The notes: a model not told the origin generated them from the letters alone. A stretch of DNA of 64,000 bases from Algibacter sp. L1A34 (GCF_009796805.1 NZ_CP047029.1:2592001-2656000), one strand, 5' to 3'; positions 1 to 10,077 are shown, counted from the first letter of the stretch. Numbers and translations are program-made.

Positions 1-1250
1 GTGGTATGTTTGATGATGGAAGAACTAAAGTAACTAAAACATCGTTCCGTTTTTTAAACACACTATATAATTTAGGAGCATCACCAGAACCAAATATTAC
101 AATTCTTTGGTCTGAAGCTTTACCACAAAACTTCAAAGATTACTGTGCAAAAGTTTCTATTGATACCTCATCAATTCAGTTTGAAAATGATGAGTTAATG
201 AGAGTTAATCGTGGATCTGATGATTATGGAATAGCATGTTGCGTGTCTTATCAAGAATTGGGTAAATCAATTCAATTTTTTGGAGCAAGAACTAATTTAG
301 CAAAAACTTTATTATTAGCTATTAATGGTGGCCGTTGTGAAAACACAGGTACCCAAATGGTTGCTGGAATTGAAGCTTGTGAATGTGAATATTTAGACTT
401 TGATAAAGTGATGGCTAATTATAAAATAGCCATGAAAGAAGTTGCTCGTGTATATAATGATTCTATGAATATTATTCATTACATGCATGATAAATACTAT
501 TATGAAAAAGCACAAATGGCTTTAATTGATACAAACCCAGGCATTAATATTGCTTATGGTATTGCTGGCTTATCTATTGTTGCAGATTCTCTTTCAGCAA
601 TTAAATATGCAAAAGTAAGACCTATTAGAAATGAAGATGGTTTAACTGTAGATTTTAAAATTGAAGGCGAATTTCCTAAATACGGAAATGATGATGATCG
701 AGTAGATGTTTTAGCTGCAAATGCAGTAGCTGATTTTAATAATGAATTGAAGAAATTAGCAGTTTACAAAAATGCAGAACCTACAATGTCTGTATTAACG
801 ATTACGTCTAATGTTTCTTATGGTAAGAAAACAGGTGCAACTCCAGATGGTAGAGCAAACGGAGTCGCTTTTGCACCAGGTGCAAACCCAATGCACGGTA
901 GAGATTCAAATGGAGCAATTGCCTCTTTAAATTCTGTAGCAAAAATTGATTATAAAGATTCTCAAGATGGTATTTCTAATACATTTTCAATTGTACCTAA
1001 ATCTTTAGGAGCTACTAAAGAAGAACAAATAGAAAATTTAGGAACCATTTTAGATGGTTATTTCTCTAAAAATGCACAACATTTAAATGTGAATGTATTA
1101 GATAAAGAAACTTTGCTTGATGCCATGGAACATCCAGAAGAATATCCACAATTAACAATTCGTGTATCTGGTTACGCTGTTAATTTTGTTAGATTGACTA
1201 GAGAACAGCAATTAGAGGTAATTGCACGTTCTTTCCACGAATCTATGTAA
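1..1250 (+). CDS. pflB: Pyruvate formate-lyase (formate C-acetyltransferase), C-terminal part
   Basis: Converts pyruvate and CoA to acetyl-CoA and formate with a glycyl radical, in the cytoplasm under anoxia. The gene enters from the left edge, with the first full codon at base 3, so the N-terminal part is missing. About 415 residues are present. The adjacent catalytic cysteines lie in IACCV (codons near 237-242), and the radical-bearing glycine lies in the RVSGYAV motif about 26 residues before the stop, as in E. coli PflB. The sequence is collinear with PflB through the NPMHGRD and QHLNVNV motifs. It is followed by its activase and a formate channel on the same strand, so this is a complete fermentative module. 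Identity is secure. Confidence 0.97.
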   Translation, partial: GMFDDGRTKVTKTSFRFLNTLYNLGASPEPNITILWSEALPQNFKDYCAKVSIDTSSIQFENDELMRVNRGSDDYGIACCVSYQELGKSIQFFGARTNLAKTLLLAINGGRCENTGTQMVAGIEACECEYLDFDKVMANYKIAMKEVARVYNDSMNIIHYMHDKYYYEKAQMALIDTNPGINIAYGIAGLSIVADSLSAIKYAKVRPIRNEDGLTVDFKIEGEFPKYGNDDDRVDVLAANAVADFNNELKKLAVYKNAEPTMSVLTITSNVSYGKKTGATPDGRANGVAFAPGANPMHGRDSNGAIASLNSVAKIDYKDSQDGISNTFSIVPKSLGATKEEQIENLGTILDGYFSKNAQHLNVNVLDKETLLDAMEHPEEYPQLTIRVSGYAVNFVRLTREQQLEVIARSFHESM

Positions 1251-1319
1251 TTTTTATTAATATTTTAGAGGCTTAATTTAAAACATAACCTTATCAAAAC
1301 TGCTGAAAACATATTAAGA

Positions 1320-2042
1320 GTGCATTCTATCGAGTCTTTTGGTACTCATGATGGTCCCGGAATTCGGATGATAGTATTCTTACAAGGATGTAAATTAAAA
1401 TGTTTGTATTGCCATAATCCAGACTCTATTGAAACTTCTGGAGGAACAGAATATCATATTGAAGATTTGATGCAAATGGCACTTAAAATGAAACCTTATT
1501 TTGGTAAAAAAGGTGGTGTTACCGTATCTGGGGGAGAACCCTTGTTGCAAGCTAAAGAATTAATTCCATTTTTTAAAAGGTTAAAAGAAGAAGGCATCCA
1601 TACCAATATTGATACAAATGGTAGAATATTAAATCATTTTTCTGAAGAATTATTGGATGAACACGCAGATTTGATTATGCTTGATATTAAGAGTATGACA
1701 GAGGAAGGTTACCAGTATATAACAGGGAAACCAAATAAAGAAATCTCATTCAAGTTTGCGAAACATAGAGAGGCTTCTGGAAAAAAAATGTGGTTACGTT
1801 ATGTTTTAATTCCTGGTATTACTGATAAACCGGAACTTTTACATGCTTTGGGTAAGCATTTTAATGATTATAAAACTATTGAAAAAATTGAAATTCAACC
1901 ATATCATAAACTAGGTATTCATAAATGGGAAGCTTTAGGTTGGGATTATCAACTTAAGGATGCACGTGAAAATACCAAGGAAGAAATTTTATCCGCTTCA
2001 GAGATTTTAAATCAATATTTTAATGAGGTAAAAATAAATTAA
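1320..2042 (+). CDS. pflA: Pyruvate formate-lyase activating enzyme (radical SAM)
   Basis: Installs the glycyl radical on PflB using SAM and a [4Fe-4S] cluster. The cluster-binding CxxxCxxC motif is C24, C28, C31 in GCKLKCLYCHN, and the TVSGGEP motif for SAM binding follows at about residues 62-68. At about 240 residues it has the normal family length. The given start is GTG. The frame stays open upstream to base 1269, and the preceding codons read ATA-TTA-AGA. Homologues often begin MLRVHSIE, so an ATA start at 1311 is possible; no ATG is available. It lies 69 bases after pflB on the same strand and is probably co-transcribed with it. Confidence 0.94.
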   Translation: MHSIESFGTHDGPGIRMIVFLQGCKLKCLYCHNPDSIETSGGTEYHIEDLMQMALKMKPYFGKKGGVTVSGGEPLLQAKELIPFFKRLKEEGIHTNIDTNGRILNHFSEELLDEHADLIMLDIKSMTEEGYQYITGKPNKEISFKFAKHREASGKKMWLRYVLIPGITDKPELLHALGKHFNDYKTIEKIEIQPYHKLGIHKWEALGWDYQLKDARENTKEEILSASEILNQYFNEVKIN

Positions 2043-2048
2043 TACATG

Positions 2049-2062
2049 TTGGTTCATATCAA
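2049..2062. promoter_or_regulatory. FNR/CRP-type palindrome before the formate channel gene
   Basis: TTGGTTCATATCAA matches the FNR consensus TTGAT-N4-ATCAA at nine of ten positions. It sits inside a longer inverted repeat, ATGTTG-N8-CAACAT. It lies between pflA and focA, whose functions are anaerobic. The assignment rests on consensus match and context only; no FNR gene is in the window. Confidence 0.5.
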
Positions 2063-2076
2063 CATAAATCGATTAT

Positions 2077-2871
2077 ATGAATACTCCAAAAGAGGTCGTA
2101 CAAATAGTAAATAAATTAGCTTTAAATAAAGGCAATTATAAAATAAATAAAACATTAATTCTAGCTTTTTTAGCAGGAGCATATATTGCTTTTGGAGGTT
2201 TGTTAGCCATTATTGTAGGCGGAGGATCTCCTGGTTTAGCTGCTAGTAATCCTGGAATAGTAAAATTTCTTTTTGGAGCAACATTTCCAATCGGACTTAT
2301 ACTAGTTGTTACAGTTGGTGCTGAACTTTTTACTGGTAATAATGCTTATTTTGTACCTAACGTTTTGAGCAGGAAACAGAATATTGGTGCTGTACTTAAA
2401 AATTGGGGATTAGTATATTTTGGTAATTTTTTAGGCGCAATTTTTGTTGCTTATGTAATTACGCATTTAACTCATATTGTAAGTGGTTCCCCTTTTATAG
2501 ATTCTGTACATAATGTTGCTGTGGGTAAAACAAGCCATACGTTTTTAGTCACATTTCTAAAAGGAATAGGAGCGAATTGGTTAGTTTGCTTGGCGGTTTG
2601 GCAAGGAATGGCGGCTAAGAATACAACGGGTAAAATACTTTCTATTTGGCTACCTGTAATGGCTTTTGTTACAATGGGGTTTGAGCATAGTATTGCAAAT
2701 ATGTATTTTATTCCTTTAGCTATTTTTGAAGGTACCAATATTACTTGGACAAGTTTTCTAATAAATAACCTTATACCTGCCACCTTAGGAAATATTGTTG
2801 GTGGTGTTCTTTTTGTTGGTTTGCCTTATGGTTATTTATTTGGGAAATTAGATACCGGAATAAAAATATAA
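2077..2871 (+). CDS. focA: Formate/nitrite channel, FocA family
   Basis: Pentameric inner-membrane channel that moves formate, and possibly nitrite or other small anions. The 264 residues carry about six hydrophobic segments. The family motif GFEHSIANMYFIP is intact, with H204 at the position of the E. coli FocA pore histidine (H209). The gene is 34 bases after pflA. With pflBA this predicts export or re-import of formate made during fermentation. The FNR-like palindrome just upstream suggests that it may also have its own oxygen-responsive promoter. A nitrite-specific role is less likely given the neighbours. Confidence 0.93.
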   Translation: MNTPKEVVQIVNKLALNKGNYKINKTLILAFLAGAYIAFGGLLAIIVGGGSPGLAASNPGIVKFLFGATFPIGLILVVTVGAELFTGNNAYFVPNVLSRKQNIGAVLKNWGLVYFGNFLGAIFVAYVITHLTHIVSGSPFIDSVHNVAVGKTSHTFLVTFLKGIGANWLVCLAVWQGMAAKNTTGKILSIWLPVMAFVTMGFEHSIANMYFIPLAIFEGTNITWTSFLINNLIPATLGNIVGGVLFVGLPYGYLFGKLDTGIKI

Positions 2872-2890
2872 CTTTTTAAAATTAAAGTAT

Positions 2891-2928
2891 AAAAAAAGCA
2901 CTTTCAAATATTGAAAGTGCTTTTTTTT
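2891..2928. terminator. Bidirectional terminator between focA and purL
   Basis: Hairpin AGCACTTTCAA / TTGAAAGTGCT with a three-base loop, flanked by A7 on the left and T8 on the right. It can serve both convergent genes. Confidence 0.9.
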
Positions 2929-2944
2929 ATATTATAAAATTATC

Positions 2945-5900
2945 TTAAGCAGTTAACCATAATCTAGCATTCACAAAAGCTTCTAACCAAGGAGAAACTT
3001 CGTCAGTTCTTCCTTCTGGGTAATTTGCCCAGTTCCATTGAAACGTAGAACGCTCAATGTGTGGCATAGTTACTAAGTGACGCCCTGTTTTATCAGAAAG
3101 CATTGCGGTGTTGTAATCCGATCCGTTTGGATTATTTGGATACCCTTCGTAACCGTATTTAGCAACGATATTATAGTTTTCTTCGGAAAGCGGTAAGTTA
3201 AATTTACCTTCACCATGAGAAATCCAAACACCTAATTCCGTTCCTGCTAAAGTTGAAAGCATTACAGAGTTATTATCTTGAATTTTTACAGACGTGAAAG
3301 AACTTTCGTGTTTATGAGAATCATTATGAATCATTTTTCCGTGTACTTCATGCTCCGGATTAATTTCTTCTAATTCCATAAATAATTGACAACCATTACA
3401 GATACCAACCGATAAAGTATCTTCTCTTTTAAAGAAATCTTGAATTACTTTATTTGCTTTCTCGTTGTATTTAATTGCGCCTGCCCATCCTTTTGCAGAA
3501 CCAAGTACATCTGAATTACTAAATCCACCAACGGCTCCTAAAAACTGAATATCTTCTAAGGTTTCACGCCCAGAGATTAAATCTGTCATGTGTACATCCT
3601 TCACATCGAAACCAGCTAAATACATAGCGTTAGCCATTTCGCGTTCTGAATTTGATCCTTTTTCACGAAGAATAGCCGCCTTTGGGCGTTTGCCTGTAAA
3701 AGCTTCTAGTTTTCCTGTGAAATTTTTCGGGAATGTATATTGAAGAGGTTGATTTTTATAATTATTGAAACGTGCTTCAGCTAAATTATTTGCCGTTTGT
3801 TTTTGGTCTAATAAATAAGACGTTTTATACCAAACATCTCTAGTTTCTGCAACATCGAAAGAGAAACTCTCGTCGTTGTTTTTGATGTTTAATTGTCCTG
3901 TATTGTTTACAGAACCAATATTAATAGCCTTTATTTTATTTTCTGATAAGATAGTTTCAACAGAAGCATCTGCTTGAAAAACAATTCCTGAGTTTTCAGC
4001 AAAAAGTACTTTTATAGCATCTTCTTCACCTAATTTAGAAAGATCTAAATCGGCACCTAAATTAATATCAGCAAAGCAAAGTTCTAATAAAGTAGTAATT
4101 AAACCACCCGAAGCCACATCGTGACCAGCAACAATTTTATCTTCTGTTATTAAATTTTGAATGGTATTAAAAACTGCTTTTACATAAGTCGCATCTTTTA
4201 CATTAGGTGTTTCGTTTCCAATAGCATTTAAGACTTGGTTGAAAGAACTTCCTCCTAATTTAAAATCGTCTTGAGAAATATTGATATAGTAAATGTTACC
4301 ACCGTTTTGTTTTAAAACAGGTTCAACAACTTTAGTAATATCATTACAGTTAGCACCAGCAGAAATAATAACCGTTCCAGGAGAGATAACATCACCATCA
4401 GGATATTTTTGTTTCATAGAAAGTGAATCTTTTCCGGTTGGCACATTGATTCCTAAATCTATAGAAAATTCTGAAATTGCTTTTACAGCTTCGTATAAGC
4501 GCGCATCTTCACCTTCATTTTTACATGGCCACATCCAGTTTGCTGAAAGCGAAACCGCATTTAAGCCATCTTTTAAAGGTGCCCAAACTAAGTTTGTAAG
4601 TGCTTCTGTTATTGAGTTTCTACTTCCTGCAACAGGGTTAATTAAACCAGAAATAGGCGAGTGGCCTATAGAGGTTGCAACACCTTCTTTCCCTTTAAAA
4701 TCTAGCGCCATAACACCAACATTGTTTAAAGGAATTTGCAAAGGTCCAACACATTGTTGTTTGGCAACTTTACCACCAACACAACGGTCTACTTTGTTTG
4801 TTAACCAATCTTTACAACCTACAGCTTCAAGTTGTAAAACTTGCTCTAAATAGATTTTTAAGTTTTTGGTTTTATAACGTGGGTTTTTATAATTTCTAAC
4901 AACAGTTTTATCTGTTAAAACAGTTTTTGGAGAGCTACCAAACATATCTTCTAGAGCTAAATCCATTGGTTTGTCGCCTTTGGTCTTGGATTCGAAAGTA
5001 AAACGATCGTTACCAGTAACCTCTCCAACAGTGTACATTGGCGAACGTTCTCGGTCTGCAATTTTTTGAAGTATTTCAGTATGATCTTCAGAAATCACTA
5101 AGCCCATACGTTCTTGCGATTCGTTACCAATAATTTCTTTTGCTGATAAAGTCGGATCTCCAACAGGTAATTTATCTAAATCGATATGTCCTCCAGTATC
5201 TTCAACTAATTCTGATAAACAGTTTAAGTGTCCACCGGCGCCGTGATCGTGAATAGAAACAATGAAGTTTTCATCGCTTTCTACCATACCACGAACAGCA
5301 TTGGCAGCACGTTTTTGCATTTCTGGATTAGAACGTTGTACTGCGTTTAACTCAATACCAGATGAAAGTGCACCTGTATCTGCAGAAGACACCGCAGCGC
5401 CTCCCATTCCAATTCTATAATTTTCACCACCAAGAATAACAATTTTGTCGCCTTCTTTTGGTGTATCTTTTAAGGCTTGGTCTGCTTTACCGTAACCAAT
5501 ACCACCAGCTTGCATAATAACTTTATCGAAACCTAATTTTCTTGGTTCAGAATCGCTAGATGATGCGTTTTCGGCATGTTCAAAAGTTAAAACAGAACCT
5601 GTAATTAAAGGTTGTCCAAATTTGTTTCCAAAATCTGAAGCACCATTTGAGGCTTTTATTAAAATATCCATTGGTGTTTGATAAAGCCATTTTCTAGCTT
5701 TAAATTTTTGTTCCCAATGGCGATTTTCTTCTAATCGAGAATACGATGTCATGTAAACAGCTGTTCCTGCTAAAGGTAAAGAACCTTTTCCGCCAGCAAG
5801 ACGATCTCTAATTTCTCCACCAGCACCAGTTGCAGCACCATTAAAAGGTTCTACGGTTGTTGGGAAGTTATGTGTTTCCGCTTTAAGAGAAATAACGGAC

Positions 5901-6616
5901 TCGTAATTTTTTGTTTCGTAAAAATCTGGTTTGTCAGCTGTTTTAGGAGCAAATTGCTCTACAACTGGTCCTTTTACAAAAGCAACGTTATCTTTATAAG
6001 CCGAAACAATATCGTTTGGATGTGTTTCGGATGTTTTTCTAATTAATTTGAAAAGTGATGTTGGTTTTTCTTCGCCATCAATGACAAAGGTTCCGTTGAA
6101 AATTTTGTGACGACAGTGCTCTGAGTTTACTTGAGAAAAGCCGAAAACTTCAGAATCTGTTAAAGGACGTTTAATTTTTTTCGCAACACCTTCTAAATAA
6201 TCAACCTCTTCAGTACTTAAAGATAAGCCTTCTTGCTCGTTGTAAGCAGCAATATCTTCGATGTTTAAAATAGATTCTGGCTTAATATCGATAGTGAACA
6301 TATCTTGATTTAAGCTAGAGAATTTTTCTGAAATCATTGGGTCGAAATCTTTGAACTCTTCCGTTGAAGCTGAAAACTCTTCAATTCTGATAATGCCTGA
6401 AATCCCCATATTCTGAGTGATTTCAACAGCATTTGTACTCCAAGGTGTAATCATGGCAGCACGTGGGCCAACAAAAAAAGCATCTATCGATGCTTGTTCT
6501 ATTTGTGTTTGGTTGCCAAAAAGCCATGTTAATTTAGAGATGGTTTCGGTAGATAATTCTTTTGTTGTTTGAACAGCAAAGACATTGCTCGTTACGTTTC
6601 CAAAGAAATGAATCAT
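2945..6616 (-). CDS. purL: Phosphoribosylformylglycinamidine synthase, single-chain PurL
   Basis: Fourth step of de novo purine synthesis: FGAR, glutamine and ATP give FGAM. The 1223-residue length fits the large fused enzyme of Gram-negative bacteria, with an N-terminal PurS-like domain, a linker, two AIR-synthase-type halves and a C-terminal class I glutaminase. Visible motifs are the SEHCRHK substrate loop (about residue 165), KAETHNFP, GAGGEIRD and the glutaminase nucleophile in ICNGCQ (about residue 1070), followed by the PHIERS histidine-glutamate pair. ATG start at 6616, with a TAnnTTTG -7 box 31-38 bases upstream. It is monocistronic: a terminator follows on each side. Full length, with no missing motif seen. 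Confidence 0.97.
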   Translation of the reverse strand: MIHFFGNVTSNVFAVQTTKELSTETISKLTWLFGNQTQIEQASIDAFFVGPRAAMITPWSTNAVEITQNMGISGIIRIEEFSASTEEFKDFDPMISEKFSSLNQDMFTIDIKPESILNIEDIAAYNEQEGLSLSTEEVDYLEGVAKKIKRPLTDSEVFGFSQVNSEHCRHKIFNGTFVIDGEEKPTSLFKLIRKTSETHPNDIVSAYKDNVAFVKGPVVEQFAPKTADKPDFYETKNYESVISLKAETHNFPTTVEPFNGAATGAGGEIRDRLAGGKGSLPLAGTAVYMTSYSRLEENRHWEQKFKARKWLYQTPMDILIKASNGASDFGNKFGQPLITGSVLTFEHAENASSSDSEPRKLGFDKVIMQAGGIGYGKADQALKDTPKEGDKIVILGGENYRIGMGGAAVSSADTGALSSGIELNAVQRSNPEMQKRAANAVRGMVESDENFIVSIHDHGAGGHLNCLSELVEDTGGHIDLDKLPVGDPTLSAKEIIGNESQERMGLVISEDHTEILQKIADRERSPMYTVGEVTGNDRFTFESKTKGDKPMDLALEDMFGSSPKTVLTDKTVVRNYKNPRYKTKNLKIYLEQVLQLEAVGCKDWLTNKVDRCVGGKVAKQQCVGPLQIPLNNVGVMALDFKGKEGVATSIGHSPISGLINPVAGSRNSITEALTNLVWAPLKDGLNAVSLSANWMWPCKNEGEDARLYEAVKAISEFSIDLGINVPTGKDSLSMKQKYPDGDVISPGTVIISAGANCNDITKVVEPVLKQNGGNIYYINISQDDFKLGGSSFNQVLNAIGNETPNVKDATYVKAVFNTIQNLITEDKIVAGHDVASGGLITTLLELCFADINLGADLDLSKLGEEDAIKVLFAENSGIVFQADASVETILSENKIKAINIGSVNNTGQLNIKNNDESFSFDVAETRDVWYKTSYLLDQKQTANNLAEARFNNYKNQPLQYTFPKNFTGKLEAFTGKRPKAAILREKGSNSEREMANAMYLAGFDVKDVHMTDLISGRETLEDIQFLGAVGGFSNSDVLGSAKGWAGAIKYNEKANKVIQDFFKREDTLSVGICNGCQLFMELEEINPEHEVHGKMIHNDSHKHESSFTSVKIQDNNSVMLSTLAGTELGVWISHGEGKFNLPLSEENYNIVAKYGYEGYPNNPNGSDYNTAMLSDKTGRHLVTMPHIERSTFQWNWANYPEGRTDEVSPWLEAFVNARLWLTA

Positions 6617-6646
6617 TATATAGATGTTGTTAGTTTAAAGAAAGTG

Positions 6647-6654
6647 CAAATTTA
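6647..6654 (-). promoter_or_regulatory. Putative purL promoter -7 box
   Basis: Reads TAAATTTG on the minus strand, a perfect match to the Bacteroidota -7 consensus TAnnTTTG. It lies 31 bases before the purL ATG. No clear TTG -33 element is found at the usual distance. Confidence 0.55.
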
Positions 6655-6723
6655 CTTTTTTTTAGCCGATTTTCTATTAAAAAAATACGATGGAAAATTG
6701 AGAGTTATTCACGAGGTTTTGAA

Positions 6724-6753
6724 CAAAAAAAAGCGGCTTGAAAAAGCCGCTTT
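6724..6753 (-). terminator. Terminator of the endonuclease I gene
   Basis: Hairpin AAAGCGGCTT-GAAA-AAGCCGCTTT. On the minus strand it is followed by a run of T, and it sits 21 bases after the stop of the nuclease gene. Confidence 0.88.
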
Positions 6754-6773
6754 AGTTAAGAGTAGTAGTTTGC

Positions 6774-8633
6774 TTATTGTTTTACTATTTTTTTAGTGAT
6801 GCTTCTTGCTTCCGAAGAAAGTTTTAAAATATAAACACCATGCTTTAAGTTTGCTAAATCTATGCTTTGCGCAGAAGAAGAAATAACACCTTTATTGGTT
6901 TGCTTTCCAAGAATATCATAGATACCAAATTCTAGAGGTTCGTTGGTGTCAATATTAATATTGCTTCCTTTTACTGGGTTTGGATAGATTTTTAGGTCTT
7001 CTAAAAATTTATCATCTGTACTTAATGAAGTGTAACAAGTCCAAGATAAATCATCTAGAATTACACGATCTCCACCACTTGTGTTTTCTGTAATTACAAT
7101 AGTTACATTGCCAGTAATATTGATATTAGAAATGGTTGTTGTTTGTGCTGAATCTCCATAAGGTAGTGAGCCAACAACGTTACCATTTACCATAACGTCT
7201 AAATTTCCAGAGCCTCCGCTGTAAGCTCTTTGGGTGGTTGCGGTAAGGTTACCTATACCACCTGGGAACGATGGAGATGTAATATTACCTTCTTTAGTGC
7301 CTCTAACATCAAAAGTAATGGCTTTACTTTCTGGTGAAATAACTTCGTCTATTCTAGCTAGGGAGGCGGTCCATGAGCCACCATCATTTCCTGTCCAAGT
7401 TCTGTTTCCGTATTGGTTATTATTCAATCCGTCTGTGGAGACTAAGTTCTCGAAAGTTTCTGAGATACATGCATCAATTGCTGGCGTAGAATCTTCTAGT
7501 GTTGTTGCATTTACAGCATCGCTTAAATCCGATTTGTTATTTGCTAAATCAGTAGCAAGTACAGCAAAGCTATATGTAGTTTCTGGGTTTAGACCTGTAA
7601 GTGTTATTGTGGTTGTTGATTGTGAAGACAAAAAATATGCGCCATCAACATAAATTTGATAAGAGGTAACACCGGTATCATCTGTAGAGGCATCCCAACT
7701 TAAATCTACAGTAGTGCTTGTTGCGTTAGCTGCTGTTAAATTTGTTGGTGCTGTTGGAGCTTCTGTGTCTGTTGGTTGAGATTCTCCCCAGCGATTTGTT
7801 GCAGTTTGTCCGCCCCAAATAACAGTTGCTAAATAAGGATTATCAATAAAAGGATTTCTGTTTCCTTGTCCGTAGGTATTGTTAGCATCTCCGTGATAAG
7901 CATTTCTTTGATCTTCAACAATAGAAACAGGATCTTGTGCATTCCATTCTAAAAGTAAATTAATCATGTTGCTATCTATGGTATTTGTTTCTCCAATTGC
8001 AACAAACGATGGTTTACATTGTGTACCATATCTTAAATACATGTACATAATAATTCTTGCCGCATCACCTTTCCACTCATCACCAGGATACCAGCTTCCA
8101 GAAATATTAGCCGCTGTAGTTGTGATTGGGTTACCGTCTGATCCGATATTGGTTATGTATTTTAAATTTCCGCGATTGGAGTTCATTTTAACATCCGATG
8201 GTCTTAGGTTGTGAGCATCCGCATATGGAGGAACATCTTTACCTGTACTTTCTAATTTTGGACTTGCCAAAGAGTTTGGAAAGGTGTGTTCTCTGTTCCA
8301 ATGAATTCCTTGGGTTCCTCCAGTGAGGCCGTTGCCACGTGTTCGGTCTGTAACATAGTTGCCGTCTGTATCACTGTAGCCGTAAATTAATAATACATTA
8401 TTTAGGTTATCAGGATCTTGATCTGTTATTTTACTAGCGTTCCAAATGCCAGGTGTGTAAGTTAGGTATTGGGTGTGTTTTGTAGCTGTTTCTATGGCTA
8501 GGTCGTTAAAAAGGTCTAGTCCAGTTTGCGAAAAATCGACATCTTGGTAATAGCTTTGTAAGTTTTGTGGCGGTGTTAACTGCGCAAAACTTAAAGTTGT
8601 AATAAATAAAAAGAATAAGTAAAAGTGTTTCAT
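6774..8633 (-). CDS. Secreted endonuclease I family protein with FN3 domain and type IX sorting signal
   Basis: Predicted extracellular or cell-surface nuclease of the EndA/NucM (endonuclease I) family, degrading DNA and perhaps RNA. Order of parts: signal peptide (residues 1-17, ending FAQ), endonuclease I domain about 30-275 with HWNREHTFP and DAHNLRPSD (the family's metal and catalytic motifs), a fibronectin type III domain about 290-380, a jelly-roll-like region about 390-530, and a type A type IX secretion C-terminal domain about 545-619 (IYPNP and GVYILKL). The 619-residue length fits secreted flavobacterial nucleases. It is transcribed alone. It may help scavenge phosphate and nucleotides from environmental DNA; its position next to purL is probably coincidental. 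Confidence 0.92.
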   Translation of the reverse strand: MKHFYLFFLFITTLSFAQLTPPQNLQSYYQDVDFSQTGLDLFNDLAIETATKHTQYLTYTPGIWNASKITDQDPDNLNNVLLIYGYSDTDGNYVTDRTRGNGLTGGTQGIHWNREHTFPNSLASPKLESTGKDVPPYADAHNLRPSDVKMNSNRGNLKYITNIGSDGNPITTTAANISGSWYPGDEWKGDAARIIMYMYLRYGTQCKPSFVAIGETNTIDSNMINLLLEWNAQDPVSIVEDQRNAYHGDANNTYGQGNRNPFIDNPYLATVIWGGQTATNRWGESQPTDTEAPTAPTNLTAANATSTTVDLSWDASTDDTGVTSYQIYVDGAYFLSSQSTTTITLTGLNPETTYSFAVLATDLANNKSDLSDAVNATTLEDSTPAIDACISETFENLVSTDGLNNNQYGNRTWTGNDGGSWTASLARIDEVISPESKAITFDVRGTKEGNITSPSFPGGIGNLTATTQRAYSGGSGNLDVMVNGNVVGSLPYGDSAQTTTISNINITGNVTIVITENTSGGDRVILDDLSWTCYTSLSTDDKFLEDLKIYPNPVKGSNINIDTNEPLEFGIYDILGKQTNKGVISSSAQSIDLANLKHGVYILKLSSEARSITKKIVKQ

Positions 8634-8801
8634 AGAGAGAATGGATTAATTATTGTTTGAATTATAAAAATAAGATAAAACACATATTGAGGGTGTGTTT
8701 TGATTTTTCACAAAGTTAAAATCTTTTTCTCGTTCTTGTGTTAAGGAATTGTCAAGTCGATTATGTGCTATTATCAGAGTGTATTCGAAAATTTTATAAA
8801 C

Positions 8802-8834
8802 AAAAAAAGACCATCTTTTCAGATAGTCTTTTTT
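8802..8834 (-). terminator. Terminator of the RsmB-family gene
   Basis: Hairpin AAGACCATCT-TTTC-AGATAGTCTT with one C/A mismatch, flanked by A and T runs. It lies 26 bases after the stop of the minus-strand methyltransferase gene. Confidence 0.8.
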
Positions 8835-8859
8835 ATTTATGTTTTTAAGTGAATAGGTA

Positions 8860-10077
8860 TTAGTTCGCTTTACGTTCTAAAAGTGCCATGTAAAACCCAT
8901 CAAATCCAGATTTATGAGCCATTACCTTTTTATCCTTAACTAAAGAGAAATTCTCCCCAGCTTCCGATTTTAAAAAGGTTGCCACTTGGTCTTGGTTTTC
9001 CGAAGGTAATACCGAACAAGTTGCGTAAACCATTTGTCCGCCAGGTTTAACCATTTTACAATACTGTTGGATAATTTCTTGTTGCGTTTTCTTGATTTTG
9101 TCAATAAACTCAGGTTGAAGTTTCCATTTGGCATCAGGGTTTCTTCTTAAAACACCTAAGCCAGAACAAGGCGCATCGATTAAAACACGATCGGCTTTAT
9201 CGTAAAGTTTTTTAATAACTTTAGTAGATTCTATGGCACGGTTTTCAATATTATGAGCGCCGTTACGTTTAGCGCGTCTTTTTAATTCGTTCAATTTATT
9301 ACCATAAATATCCATGGCAATAATTTGTCCTTTATTTTCCATTAAAGAAGCTAGGTGCAACGTTTTTCCTCCAGCACCAGCACAAGCATCTACAACACGC
9401 ATACCTGGTTCTACATTTAAAAACTCGGCAACCAATTGTGAAGAGGCATCTTGTACTTCAAAATGTCCGTTTTTAAACATTTCAGTAGAAAATACATTAG
9501 CACGCTCTTTTAATTTTAGAGCACTTGGGTGATCTGGTAAAAAATCGGTTTCAATATCTAAATCGAATAAAGCAGTTTGTAGTTCTTCTTTAGTTGTTTT
9601 CAATGTATTAACACGTAAAATAACATCGGCTTGCACGTTTAGAGCTTCAATTTCTTTGCTCCAAAGTTCTTTGCCTAATTCTTTTACACCAATTTCATCC
9701 ATCCAATCTGGGATGGATTCTTTAAATTTTCTATTGTTAGAAAGCTCATCATATCGACCTTTAATACGACGTAATGGTGTGCCTTCAAAATATTTCCAAT
9801 CTGGTAATTTTACCCCTTTTAAAGTTGCCCAAACCGCAAACATACGCCACAGATTGTCACGATCAAAAGGTTCTTTTACTTCAGCAATTTCAGCGTATAG
9901 ACGTTTCCATCGCACCATTTCATAAGTAGTTTCAGCAACAAAACCACGGTCTCTTGCTCCCCAACGTTTATCACGTTTTAAAAGTTGTTGTATCACCTTA
10001 TCGGCGTATTTGCCTTCGTTAAAAATTAGGGTTAAACCATCAATAACCGCAAAGCATAAATTTCTGTGTAATCGCAT
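8860..10077 (-). CDS. RsmB/NOL1-type RNA m5C methyltransferase
   Basis: SAM-dependent cytosine-5 methyltransferase of the RsmB/RsmF/NOP2 family, expected to modify 16S rRNA (or tRNA). The N-terminal about 140 residues form a helical region resembling the NusB-like domain of RsmB. The catalytic domain shows DACAGAGGKT at 230-239 (SAM binding), DAPCSGLG at 301-308 (C304) and YATCS at 351-355 (C354). These are the two cysteines required for m5C chemistry. At 405 residues it is near the RsmB length (429 in E. coli). It is a single gene with its own terminator. The exact target base cannot be told from sequence. Confidence 0.92.
   Translation of the reverse strand: MRLHRNLCFAVIDGLTLIFNEGKYADKVIQQLLKRDKRWGARDRGFVAETTYEMVRWKRLYAEIAEVKEPFDRDNLWRMFAVWATLKGVKLPDWKYFEGTPLRRIKGRYDELSNNRKFKESIPDWMDEIGVKELGKELWSKEIEALNVQADVILRVNTLKTTKEELQTALFDLDIETDFLPDHPSALKLKERANVFSTEMFKNGHFEVQDASSQLVAEFLNVEPGMRVVDACAGAGGKTLHLASLMENKGQIIAMDIYGNKLNELKRRAKRNGAHNIENRAIESTKVIKKLYDKADRVLIDAPCSGLGVLRRNPDAKWKLQPEFIDKIKKTQQEIIQQYCKMVKPGGQMVYATCSVLPSENQDQVATFLKSEAGENFSLVKDKKVMAHKSGFDGFYMALLERKAN

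Noticed and set aside
4293-4853. Open frame of 186 codons on the plus strand inside purL
   Set aside because: It lies wholly antisense to a highly conserved part of PurL, its product has no recognisable motif, and it has no promoter-like sequence.
6774-8633. Secreted nuclease and purL as a linked nucleotide-scavenging pair
   Set aside because: They are separated by a terminator and a purL promoter, and nothing ties their regulation together.
8677-8701. Inverted repeat AAAACACA-N9-TGTGTTTT upstream of the endonuclease gene
   Set aside because: The arms are A/T-rich and simple, no second copy exists, and no role beyond a possible leader hairpin can be supported.
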